From positions 124,001-188,000 of the forward strand of contig NZ_JAASQL010000003.1 in assembly GCF_011762155.1 (NCBI RefSeq): 64,000 nucleotides of DNA, given 5' to 3'. Below the pieces are notes generated by a model. That model had not been told where the DNA came from and did not search any database. It saw nothing but the letters and a program-made list of their open reading frames with translations. This DNA is from Wenyingzhuangia heitensis. Its GTDB lineage: Bacteria; Bacteroidota; Bacteroidia; Flavobacteriales; Flavobacteriaceae. Positions 54,605 to 62,283 of this stretch are shown here, piece after piece. Position 1 is the stretch's first letter. Every line of letters starts with the position of its first letter. Both the position numbers and the translations under genes were made by a program.

Positions 54605-55807
54605 ATGAAATCAAAATTACTTATGGCATTGTTATTACCAACATGCCTATTTTCGCAAACAAACATTGCTGTTAGTAACAGTTCTTTTGAAACCACTACC
54701 AATTGGACAGCCGCTAACGCTAGTACAAGTATAGATGTAAGTGGACAAACCAACAACGCATTGTCTTTTACTGCAGATGCAGGTTCTAATGCGACCAATT
54801 TATTAACGAGTGATACTTTTACTATAGCGAACAATGTTAACTGTGTTGTAAGCCTATGGATAAAAGCTACTGTTGCCAATCAAAAAGTAAAAATGACGGT
54901 AGCAAACAACGGGGCAGATGTGTATACAAGTGCACAAATAAACCTGGCTGCTACACAAGGAACATGGCAACTAATATCTTCTAACGTATTTTCTTCTGGA
55001 ACACAAGCAGACACTTCTCTATGGACCGTTAGTTTTACATTGCCAGGTGGTGCTAATAAAACCTTGTCTTTTGATGAACTTACCATTACTGCCAACCCAC
55101 TAAACGTTAATGGAGATTTTGAAACTGACTTTTTTCACCAAACACAAGCTTTGGGACTAACTAATCCCTACACAAAAAATCAAATCAATCCATTTACACT
55201 AAGTAGTGATTTTGCCAACAGCGGGGCTTATTCTGTAGAACTAACCAATGTATTTTCTTCTGGAGGGAGATCTACTTTTAATGCCAAAACTGGATATCAA
55301 CACTTAGCAGAAACAGGTCAAAACTACCAAGGATCAGTGTACGTGAGAGCGAGTACAGGAGAAACAGTAAACGTAAAAGCTTCTTTATTTTTAAATGGAA
55401 TTGAAAATAAAGGAGACGATGTTTATACATCTGTTGGAGATACGTGGACAAAAATATCGAGTCCTATTGTAACAGCTACCACAAATGATGCTGCTTATGT
55501 AAGATTGACTAGTGAAACAGAAAATGCTGTTTTTTATATTGATGATGTAACGCTTGCTAAAAACGTAACATTATCTAACAACAATCTTTTATTAGAGAAA
55601 ATCGCTATCACAAAAGAGGGTATACACATACAAAAATCAGATGCAGAGGTATTTATTTTTGATGTCTTGGGAAAAACCATTGTTCAACAAAAAGTAAAAA
55701 CAGGAAACCGTTTGTATTTTAATTTTGAAACCTCTAAAATTTACTTAGTATCTATTTTAAATGCAAAAGGAGAAAGATTTACCACTAAGGTTTTGTTTAA
55801 CAACTAA
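54605..55807 (+). CDS. Secreted protein with two binding-module-like domains and a T9SS tail
   Basis: The 400-aa protein has a signal peptide (1-17, ending CLFSQ). Two jelly-roll domains of the CBM4/9-like kind follow: about 18-155, starting AVSNSSFETTTNW, and about 163-315, with GDFETDFFHQ and the end AVFYIDDVTLAKN. A type IX sorting domain (about 325-400) ends KGERFTTKVLFNN. There is no catalytic motif. It probably binds galactan outside the cell or on the surface. It follows the SusCD operon terminator by 35 bp, so partial read-through or a separate promoter is needed. Confidence 0.8.
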   Translation: MKSKLLMALLLPTCLFSQTNIAVSNSSFETTTNWTAANASTSIDVSGQTNNALSFTADAGSNATNLLTSDTFTIANNVNCVVSLWIKATVANQKVKMTVANNGADVYTSAQINLAATQGTWQLISSNVFSSGTQADTSLWTVSFTLPGGANKTLSFDELTITANPLNVNGDFETDFFHQTQALGLTNPYTKNQINPFTLSSDFANSGAYSVELTNVFSSGGRSTFNAKTGYQHLAETGQNYQGSVYVRASTGETVNVKASLFLNGIENKGDDVYTSVGDTWTKISSPIVTATTNDAAYVRLTSETENAVFYIDDVTLAKNVTLSNNNLLLEKIAITKEGIHIQKSDAEVFIFDVLGKTIVQQKVKTGNRLYFNFETSKIYLVSILNAKGERFTTKVLFNN

Positions 55808-55834
55808 ATTGTAACCTTATTTTAAGCATACAAT

Positions 55835-55870
55835 AAAGTCCTAAATAACATTGCTGTTATTTAGGACTTT
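55835..55870. terminator. Bidirectional intrinsic terminator
   Basis: 16-bp perfect stem AAAGTCCTAAATAACA (55835-55850) and complement (55855-55870), TTGC loop, between convergent genes. Confidence 0.94.
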
Positions 55871-55897
55871 TTGAATCTAAAAAGCTATTCTATTTAA

Positions 55898-57037
55898 TTA
55901 ATTACAGCTTCTTGCATTTACATTTCCAGATGGTGAATAAACTCTAATCCAATCTACATACATTTTAGTATTAGGTCCAGATTTAATATCAGAACTGTTC
56001 CAAAAATTATCTGTACTTCCATACCTCCAAGATTGTGCAGCTTGACTAATAATCATGTGCATCTCTCTTGTCAATCCATTCCCACAGCTTGTGTAATAAT
56101 CAGGATCTATACCATCTTCAACTCTTAAACCGCTTACGGTCTTTACTCTTTTTCCATCAATAAAATAATCCAAACGTTGGTTGTTTACCCATTTTACTCC
56201 AAAATAATGGTAATCCTCACTCCAAACCACATCATTAGCTCTACTACAATCTCCTGCTGATTGTTTTCTAGACATCCATGTCTCTACATGGGGTTGGTAA
56301 TCTAACCTAACTCCATTTTCTGTCTTAAAAGTGTGGTGACTTAAATGTATACGATCTCCATAATAAGGATAGTCACATTGTGTGTTATTAGGTCTTATTC
56401 TAGGCCCATAGGTTTCTAAATTATCTATTTCTTCTGTAGTACCTGCATCTCCACTAAGCATCCAAATAGCATTTGCCAGTTGCGAGTTGCTAATTTTAAC
56501 TTTAGCCTCTTGAAAAATAGGATAACTACTCTTAGCATTAGAGGTTATCATACCACAGTTTAATCTTCTACTAGCTCCAGAACCTGTGTCTGCTGCTGTT
56601 AACACCACGGCACGGTTAGAACCACTTAGGGTTTCAAACGTAATTTGATCTCCTGTCCATGCAGTAGGTAAAGGCCCTGTATAATTGTTTACAAATCCAT
56701 ACTTCCATTTGGATGAAAACACTGGAGCAGACTTCCCTCCAGGATAATCAAACTCATCAGACAAATCATCTACCAATTGCCAATTCCCCATTCCAAAAAC
56801 ACTACGGTTAACTGCTTGAATTGTATTGTTAACAGGTGCATCAAATAAAATATTGTCTATAGGGCTACAACTAGATAAAGTAGCAACGGGAGCTCCCTCT
56901 TTAGCAGGTAAATCTTCAAAACCTTCTAAAGAAGCATCCGAAACTTCGTTAGAATTGGAAATGTTTTCTTGGGTTTCTTCTCCACAACTAAACAATAATA
57001 AACAGACTAGCATACTGGTTAATCTCATAAAACTCAT
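55898..57037 (-). CDS. GH16 endo-beta-agarase/porphyranase-type lipoprotein (copy A)
   Basis: The 379-aa protein has lipobox LFSC (Cys18) followed by GEE, an acidic start fitting surface export. After a linker it has one GH16 domain (about 85-375). The catalytic motif is Glu-Ile-Asp-Asn-Leu-Glu within TTEEIDNLETYG. The stretch DRIHLSHHTF and the ending KMYVDWIRVYSP are typical of agarase-like GH16 branches. It cuts internal beta-1,4 bonds of agar-type chains; agarase versus porphyranase is not decided. It is a close paralogue of the enzyme at 57416 and has its own upstream region. Confidence 0.88.
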   Translation of the reverse strand: MSFMRLTSMLVCLLLFSCGEETQENISNSNEVSDASLEGFEDLPAKEGAPVATLSSCSPIDNILFDAPVNNTIQAVNRSVFGMGNWQLVDDLSDEFDYPGGKSAPVFSSKWKYGFVNNYTGPLPTAWTGDQITFETLSGSNRAVVLTAADTGSGASRRLNCGMITSNAKSSYPIFQEAKVKISNSQLANAIWMLSGDAGTTEEIDNLETYGPRIRPNNTQCDYPYYGDRIHLSHHTFKTENGVRLDYQPHVETWMSRKQSAGDCSRANDVVWSEDYHYFGVKWVNNQRLDYFIDGKRVKTVSGLRVEDGIDPDYYTSCGNGLTREMHMIISQAAQSWRYGSTDNFWNSSDIKSGPNTKMYVDWIRVYSPSGNVNARSCN

Positions 57038-57357
57038 AATTTATATTTTTTAAATTAATAAGTAATAAACATAGTCTCTACCTTATAAAAAGAATAAAAT
57101 ACTGTCTAGATTACACATAGACGTATTAGCTAGATTGTTGAAAAAAACCTGAAATAAAAGGTATAATTCTATACATATTCAGACAGCTACAAAATCTTAA
57201 AAAAACACAACCCAATACCGAGGAAAAAACAACATAAACACACACAGAAAACATTATCAACAATACAAGGTTAAAAAAATGATTATAACACAATAAAAAC
57301 ACATATACATTAACATCTAAACAAAATCTATAATCTTAAAAAAAACTCCTTAAAAAC
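57038..57357. promoter_or_regulatory. Upstream region of GH16 copy A
   Basis: About 320 bp of very AT-rich DNA without a gene. Near the start codon it contains GTCTAG (57104-57109, i.e. CTAGAC on the minus strand) and TAGACGTATTAG (57118-57129). A strict TAnnTTTG element is not seen, so the promoter may depend on an activator. Confidence 0.45.
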
Positions 57358-57392
57358 AAAAAAGCCTTCTTTTGCAAAGAAGACTTTTTATA
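57358..57392 (-). terminator. Intrinsic terminator after GH16 copy B
   Basis: AAAAAG-C-CTTCTTT/AAAGAAG-A-CTTTTT stem with one mismatch and a TGC loop, 24 bp after the stop at 57416. It isolates copy B from copy A. Confidence 0.85.
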
Positions 57393-57415
57393 ACAAAATT
57401 AAACTATAAAAGAGG

Positions 57416-58600
57416 TTAGTTACAACTTCTATTATTTACGGTACCTGTTGGAGAATAGACTCTAATCCAATCTACATACATTTTAGCATTAGGTCCTGTT
57501 TTAATGTCAGAACTATTCCAAAAATTAGTAGCTCCTCCATATCTCCAAGCTTGGGCTGCTTGACTAATAATCATATGCATTTCTCTTGTTAAACCATTAC
57601 ATGCTGTATAAGATTCTGGATCTATTCCATCCTTTACACGTAATCCTGTAACTACTTTTACTCTTTTTCCATCTACAAAATATTCTAACCTTTGCTCATT
57701 TACCCATTTTACACCAAAGTAATGATAGTCTTCACTCCAAACCACTTCATTATCTCTGCTACAGTCTCCTTCTGTTTTTTTTCTGGACATCCAAGTCTGA
57801 ATTTTTGGCTGGTAATCCATTCTTTGCCCTCCTACGGTCTTAAATGTATGATGACTTAAATGTATACGATCTGCATAATAAGGATAATCACACAGTGTGT
57901 TGTCGGGTCTTAATCTTGGTCCATAGGCTTCTAAATTATCTATCTCTTCTGTGGTACCAGATTCTCCACTCAACATCCAAACAGCATTGGCTAATTGAGA
58001 ATTGCTAATTTTAACTTTTGCTTCTTGAAAAATAGGATAACTACTCTTTGCTTTAGAACTAATCATCCCACATTTTAAAGTTCTATTCGCTCCTGTACCA
58101 GTCTCAGATGGAGTTAATACAATTGCTCTGTTAGCACCTTCTAAGGTCTCAAAAGTAATTTGATCTCCAGACCATTGTGTTGGGGCAGGTCCTGTATAAT
58201 TGTTAACAAAACCAAACTTCCATTTAGATAAAAATACAGAAGCCGTTTTACCTGCTGCATAATCAAATTCATCAGACAACTCATCTACCAATTGCCAGTC
58301 TCCCATATCAAACTCACTCAAATTTACTTCATGAATATTGTTATTTACTGGGGCATCATATAAAATATCATTTTCTGGGCTACAGCTAGACAAAGCTGCA
58401 CTTGGTTTTCCTTCTGCAGGTTCATAAGTTTGTTCTTCATTCCCAGACTCATCATCATCTTCCTCTTCTTCGGTTTCTTCTGTATCCTCCTTTACAGAAT
58501 CTACAGGATCAGGACTTACTACAATTTCTTTTGTATTAGTACTACAGCTTAAAAGCGTAAAATAAACAGCTAAGGTTAAAACCAATCTAATTAATTTCAT
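57416..58600 (-). CDS. GH16 endo-beta-agarase/porphyranase-type lipoprotein (copy B)
   Basis: The 394-aa protein has lipobox LLSC (Cys19), then a strongly acidic linker (about 34-60, containing EETEEEEDDDESGNEE), which copy A lacks. The GH16 domain (about 100-390) shares the catalytic motif EEIDNLEAYG, the DRIHLSHHTF stretch and the C-terminal KMYVDWIRVYSP. Most of the domain matches copy A, which points to local duplication. The acidic linker may hold the enzyme away from the membrane. Same uncertainty between agarase and porphyranase. Confidence 0.88.
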   Translation of the reverse strand: MKLIRLVLTLAVYFTLLSCSTNTKEIVVSPDPVDSVKEDTEETEEEEDDDESGNEEQTYEPAEGKPSAALSSCSPENDILYDAPVNNNIHEVNLSEFDMGDWQLVDELSDEFDYAAGKTASVFLSKWKFGFVNNYTGPAPTQWSGDQITFETLEGANRAIVLTPSETGTGANRTLKCGMISSKAKSSYPIFQEAKVKISNSQLANAVWMLSGESGTTEEIDNLEAYGPRLRPDNTLCDYPYYADRIHLSHHTFKTVGGQRMDYQPKIQTWMSRKKTEGDCSRDNEVVWSEDYHYFGVKWVNEQRLEYFVDGKRVKVVTGLRVKDGIDPESYTACNGLTREMHMIISQAAQAWRYGGATNFWNSSDIKTGPNAKMYVDWIRVYSPTGTVNNRSCN

Positions 58601-58668
58601 GTTATTCTTTATAATTAATATTTGATGTAAATTTAAGTACCCAACACTTTTAAAAAATCAACATCATC

Positions 58669-58685
58669 CTAGACTTACCCTAGAC
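58669..58685. repeat. CTAGAC direct repeat with 11-bp period upstream of GH16 copy B
   Basis: CCTAGAC occurs twice one helical turn apart (CTAGAC at 58669-58674 and 58680-58685). The first is preceded by AACATCATC (58660-58668), the same sequence that precedes CTAGAC upstream of susC (47889-47897). It lies 69-85 bp upstream of the GH16 copy B start. Confidence 0.55.
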
Positions 58686-58753
58686 AACAACAACAGAACG
58701 CAATCTAAACACTTAATACAAGTAATCTAACCCTACACAAATTCACACATAAC

Positions 58754-58783
58754 AAAAAACCGATGCAAAAGCATCGGTTTTTA
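58754..58783 (-). terminator. Intrinsic terminator after the mutarotase gene
   Basis: AAAAACCGATGC/GCATCGGTTTTT perfect stem with AAAA loop, 19 bp after the stop at 58802. Ends the minus-strand sugar-acid run. Confidence 0.95.
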
Positions 58784-58801
58784 TATTTATTTTATTGAAA
58801 A

Positions 58802-59143
58802 TTACAATTGAAATACTTTTTCCATTTCAATCCATTTTTCACCATTCTTTGCCCAAGGTAAGCCTTGCTGATATTTCCACATCAACTCTTCCCACTCTTG
58901 CACTTTAGGATTGTTGGCATCCATTTCGGCTTTTTTGTTTGGATCAAATGTTTCATCACATTCCATAATCATAAACATTCTATTTCCAAACAAGTAAATT
59001 TGCATATCTACAATTCCAGCATCTTTTATACTTGCTGTAATTTCTGGCCAAGCATTTCCTGGAGCATGATATTCTTTATATTCTGCTATTAACTTAGGAT
59101 CATCTTTTAAATCGCAAGTCAAGCAATATCTTGTTGTACTCAT
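58802..59143 (-). CDS. L-rhamnose/L-fucose-type mutarotase (DUF718 family)
   Basis: The 113-aa protein is of RhaM-like size and fold, with YCLTCDLKDDPKLIAEYKEYH at the start and MQIYLFGNRMFMIMECDETF in the middle. The family interconverts anomers of 6-deoxy-L-sugars; L-galactose differs from L-fucose only at C6. It starts 5 bp after the FucP-like gene, so it is co-transcribed and would prepare the imported sugar for the dehydrogenase. Confidence 0.9.
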   Translation of the reverse strand: MSTTRYCLTCDLKDDPKLIAEYKEYHAPGNAWPEITASIKDAGIVDMQIYLFGNRMFMIMECDETFDPNKKAEMDANNPKVQEWEELMWKYQQGLPWAKNGEKWIEMEKVFQL

Positions 59144-59148
59144 ATTGA

Positions 59149-60486
59149 TTAGTTTTTAGATTTTTTATAAGTAACCATTCCATATCTAGCTACAACAGCC
59201 AAACAGATTAATGGTAAAATAAATGAAAAATTCACTTCTGGAATAAACCCTAAGATTTTCACATCAGAAAACCCAGGACCTCCCCAGTCTAAAATACTTC
59301 CTTGTAAAATTGGCATTAAAGCACCACCTACAATGGCCATTACCAATCCTGCAGAACCAATTTTAGCTTCATCTCCCATATCTTTTAAAGCAATTCCATA
59401 AATAGTAGGGAACATAATAGACATAAATAAAGAAACCAATACTAAAGAATATAATCCTATAGTTCCTGGTAATACAATTGCTCCGGCTGTAAAAATAACT
59501 CCACCAATACCAAACATCATTAATACTCTTGATGGATTCATCGTTTTCATCAACCCTGTTCCAATCCATCTACCTGATAAGAAAATAATCATGGCAGCTA
59601 CATTAAACCAAGTTGCTGTTAAAGCTTCACTTTCTGGCAAACCTTCATTTATATTGTCTACATATTGAAAAATATAAGTCCAACACATAATTTGTGCTCC
59701 CACATAAAATGCTTGCGCAACAACTCCTTGTTTGTAGTTGCTATTAGCAAATAATTTTTTAAACGATTCTGACAAGCCCATTTTGTCTTCTTCTGAAGTA
59801 GAAGGGATTTTGGTAAAAATAATAATCACCATAATTGCCAAAACAACCAATCCTAATAAAATATAAGGGACACTAATCACTCCTAAATCATTTTCTCTTA
59901 CTGCTGCTTTTGCTGTTTCCGATAAAGTATCATACACCAACTCTCCGGCTTCATTTTTATCATCAGATCTTAAAGCAGAAATTACAAATTGCTGAGCCAC
60001 AATCATTCCCATTAAAGAACCTATTGGGTTAAAAGCTTGTGCTAAATTTAAACGTTGTGTTGCCGTTTCTTTATCTCCTAACGCTAAAATTAACGGATTA
60101 GAAGTGGTTTCTAAAAATGCCAAACCACAAGTAATTACCCATAGAGACACTAAAAAATAATTAAATTCTTGAAAAGCCGCTGCTGGATAAAACAAAAAGG
60201 CTCCTATTGCATACAAACACAATCCTAAAATAATTCCAGATTTGTAACTAAATTTTCTAATAAACAAAGCTGCTGGTAAAGCCATAAAGAAATATCCAAA
60301 GTAAAACGCAAATTGTACTAAGGATGCTTGCATGTTAGATAACTCTGGCATTACTTTTTTAAATGCAGATACCATTGGATTTGTTAAATCGTTAGCAATT
60401 CCCCACAACGCAAATAACGATGTAATGATTATAAACGGAAAAAGTAGTTGTTTACTAACTACAGGCTTTTTTATAGTTTGATTCAT
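59149..60486 (-). CDS. FucP-like L-sugar:proton symporter (MFS)
   Basis: The 445-aa protein has twelve transmembrane helices. Residues matching the E. coli FucP proton and substrate sites are present: Asp33 in ANDLTNPMV and Glu126 in FLETTSNPLI. FucP carries L-fucose and also accepts L-galactose and D-arabinose. With a lactonase, UxaB and UxaA beside it, L-galactose is my preferred substrate. It begins 97 bp after the SDR stop; that gap holds an inverted repeat. Confidence 0.9.
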   Translation of the reverse strand: MNQTIKKPVVSKQLLFPFIIITSLFALWGIANDLTNPMVSAFKKVMPELSNMQASLVQFAFYFGYFFMALPAALFIRKFSYKSGIILGLCLYAIGAFLFYPAAAFQEFNYFLVSLWVITCGLAFLETTSNPLILALGDKETATQRLNLAQAFNPIGSLMGMIVAQQFVISALRSDDKNEAGELVYDTLSETAKAAVRENDLGVISVPYILLGLVVLAIMVIIIFTKIPSTSEEDKMGLSESFKKLFANSNYKQGVVAQAFYVGAQIMCWTYIFQYVDNINEGLPESEALTATWFNVAAMIIFLSGRWIGTGLMKTMNPSRVLMMFGIGGVIFTAGAIVLPGTIGLYSLVLVSLFMSIMFPTIYGIALKDMGDEAKIGSAGLVMAIVGGALMPILQGSILDWGGPGFSDVKILGFIPEVNFSFILPLICLAVVARYGMVTYKKSKN

Positions 60487-60513
60487 AATTTTTTAAATTA
60501 GTTTAAAAATAAA

Positions 60514-60554
60514 GTGTTGCTAATTAAGTTAAAATCAATCAAAATTAGCAACAC
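60514..60554. promoter_or_regulatory. 12-bp inverted repeat between the SDR and FucP-like genes
   Basis: GTGTTGCTAATT (60514-60525) and AATTAGCAACAC (60543-60554) form a perfect 12-bp inverted repeat with a 17-nt loop, followed on the minus strand by TTTATTTTT. It can act as a weak terminator that lowers permease expression, or as an operator. Confidence 0.55.
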
Positions 60555-60583
60555 AAAAGTTTCATTTATCTATCACAAATGTT

Positions 60584-61375
60584 TTATTCTGTCAATAAAG
60601 ACCTGTCTAAGTTTACATAACCACCGTCTACAGTAATAAATTGTCCTGTTGTGTGTGATGATTTTTCAGAAATAGTAAACAAACATTGGTCTGCAATTTC
60701 TGCAGGCATTGTCATTCTGTTTTCTAAAGGAATTTTTTTAACGATAGATTTTAACTTTTCTTCTCCATTTTCTAATGTATCAATCCATGCTTGATAAGCA
60801 GGAGTCCAGCTTTCTGCAATAACAATTGCATTAGAACGAATTCCGAATTTAATTAAATCTACAGCCCATTCACGAGTTAAACCAAAAACCCCTCCTTTTG
60901 CTGCCGCATAACCAGAGGTTCCTCCTTGTCCTGTTAAAGCAACTTTAGACCCTATGTTTAAAATATTCCCTTTTGCTTTTTTAAGCATTGGTAAACAATA
61001 TTTTGTCATGGCAAAAAAACTAACCATGTTTAAGTTTATAGAGGTCATAAAATCTTCCATAGAAGCATCTAATCCCGCACCATCATTTACACCTACGTTA
61101 TTGATTAAAGCATCTATTTTTCCATACTTTTTCTCTATCACTTTTGCAGATGCCTCTATTTGAGTATAATCAGACAAATCTGTTTTTACAAAAAGTGCAT
61201 CAATACCTTTTGCTTGTAATTCTTCTGCATATTCAAAACCTCTATCGTTTCTGTCAACTAATACAGGAATAGCTCCTTCTGCTGCTAAATGCTGTACAAT
61301 TGTTTCTCCTATACTTCCTTTAATTCCGGCAGCTCCTGTAACAACAACTACCTTTCCTTTTAATTTTAAGTCCAT
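60584..61375 (-). CDS. SDR-family L-fucose/L-galactose 1-dehydrogenase
   Basis: I choose the ATG at 61375 (MDLKLKGKVV, 263 aa), 10 bp after the lactonase stop; an in-frame ATG at 61429 would lie inside that gene. SDR motifs are TGAAGIKGSIG (13-23), NNVG (92-95), Ser143, Tyr156 and Lys160. Enzymes of this type oxidise C1 of L-fucose-like sugars to the lactone. With a lactonase directly upstream, that reaction fits; L-galactose is the inferred natural substrate. Confidence 0.8.
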   Translation of the reverse strand: MDLKLKGKVVVVTGAAGIKGSIGETIVQHLAAEGAIPVLVDRNDRGFEYAEELQAKGIDALFVKTDLSDYTQIEASAKVIEKKYGKIDALINNVGVNDGAGLDASMEDFMTSINLNMVSFFAMTKYCLPMLKKAKGNILNIGSKVALTGQGGTSGYAAAKGGVFGLTREWAVDLIKFGIRSNAIVIAESWTPAYQAWIDTLENGEEKLKSIVKKIPLENRMTMPAEIADQCLFTISEKSSHTTGQFITVDGGYVNLDRSLLTE

Positions 61376-61385
61376 CTTAATTTTT

Positions 61386-62213
61386 TTATAAATTATAAAA
61401 TTTAATAGCATTTTCTCCCATAATAGCACTTTGCTCTGGCAAACTTAATTTTGCTATAAAATTTGTAATTGTCTCTTTTATTTCTGTATAATTTCCGGCT
61501 ACCAAACAAACTGGCCAGTCAGAACCAAACATAATTCTATCGGTTCCAAAACTGTCTAACACTAATTGTAAATAAGGTTCTAATTGCTCTGGAGTCCATG
61601 TCTTGTAATCTGCTTCTGTTACCATTCCAGATATTTTGCAATACACATTTGGGTGTTTTGCAATCTCTGCCATCAACACAGCCCATCCATCATAAAAACC
61701 ATCTTTTATGTATGGTTTTGCGATATGGTCGATTACAAATTTTATGTTTGGAAATTTTTTAACAAACTCTAAAACAGTACCTAATTGATGTGGAAATACT
61801 AAGATATCATATACAAAATCGTATTTTTCTAACTTAGAAATCCCTTTCAAAAAGTTATCTCTTAGTAAGAAATTATGATCAGCCTCACCTTGTACTACGT
61901 GACGAAATCCTTTTAACACATCAAATTGGCTGTAATGTTCTAACACATCATCAATATTATCTCCTCTAAAATCTACCCAACCAACAACTCCTTTGATAAA
62001 GTTATTTTTAGAAGCTAGGTCTATTAAAAAGTTAGTTTCTTCTAACGTTTGGTCAGCCTGTACTACTACACAACCGTCAATATCGTTTTCTGAATATACT
62101 TTTTGTAAATCTTCTGGTGTAAAATCTCTACGAATCACAGCCATTTCATCGTCTATCCATTCGTGTTTTACAGGTTCGTAATTCCAAAAATGTTGATGTG
62201 AATCTATTACCAT
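61386..62213 (-). CDS. L-fucono/L-galactono-lactonase (COG3618 amidohydrolase)
   Basis: I choose the ATG at 62213 (MVIDSHQHFW, 275 aa), since the metal-binding HxH must lie close to the N-terminus. His6 and His8, the later IDHIAKP His and the Asp of FGSDWPV are the usual metal and catalytic residues. Characterised relatives open L-fucono- and L-galactono-lactones. The next gene's start follows the stop by 10 bp. Upstream a strong terminator separates it from uxaB. Confidence 0.85.
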   Translation of the reverse strand: MVIDSHQHFWNYEPVKHEWIDDEMAVIRRDFTPEDLQKVYSENDIDGCVVVQADQTLEETNFLIDLASKNNFIKGVVGWVDFRGDNIDDVLEHYSQFDVLKGFRHVVQGEADHNFLLRDNFLKGISKLEKYDFVYDILVFPHQLGTVLEFVKKFPNIKFVIDHIAKPYIKDGFYDGWAVLMAEIAKHPNVYCKISGMVTEADYKTWTPEQLEPYLQLVLDSFGTDRIMFGSDWPVCLVAGNYTEIKETITNFIAKLSLPEQSAIMGENAIKFYNL

Positions 62214-62239
62214 ATATAACTTCTTTATTATTGTAAACA

Positions 62240-62278
62240 AAAAAGTCTTTACAGGTATAGTACCTGTAAAGACTTTTT
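62240..62278 (-). terminator. Strong intrinsic terminator between uxaB and the lactonase
   Basis: 18-bp perfect stem AAGTCTTTACAGGTA.../complement (arms 62240-62257 and 62261-62278) with a 3-nt TAG loop and T-run. It lies only 5 bp after the uxaB stop and 27 bp before the lactonase ATG. Confidence 0.92.
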
Positions 62279-62283
62279 AAATA

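Noticed and set aside
55898-58600. GH16 genes as kappa-carrageenases or laminarinases
   Set aside because: The stretch DRIHLSHHTF and neighbouring GH117, GH86 and anhydro-L-galactose genes point to agar-type chains; no GH127/GH129 or carrageenan genes are present.
61376-61429. Longer start for the SDR dehydrogenase
   Set aside because: It would overlap the lactonase by 44 bp and add a sequence outside the SDR fold; MDLKLKGKVV is the usual SDR start.
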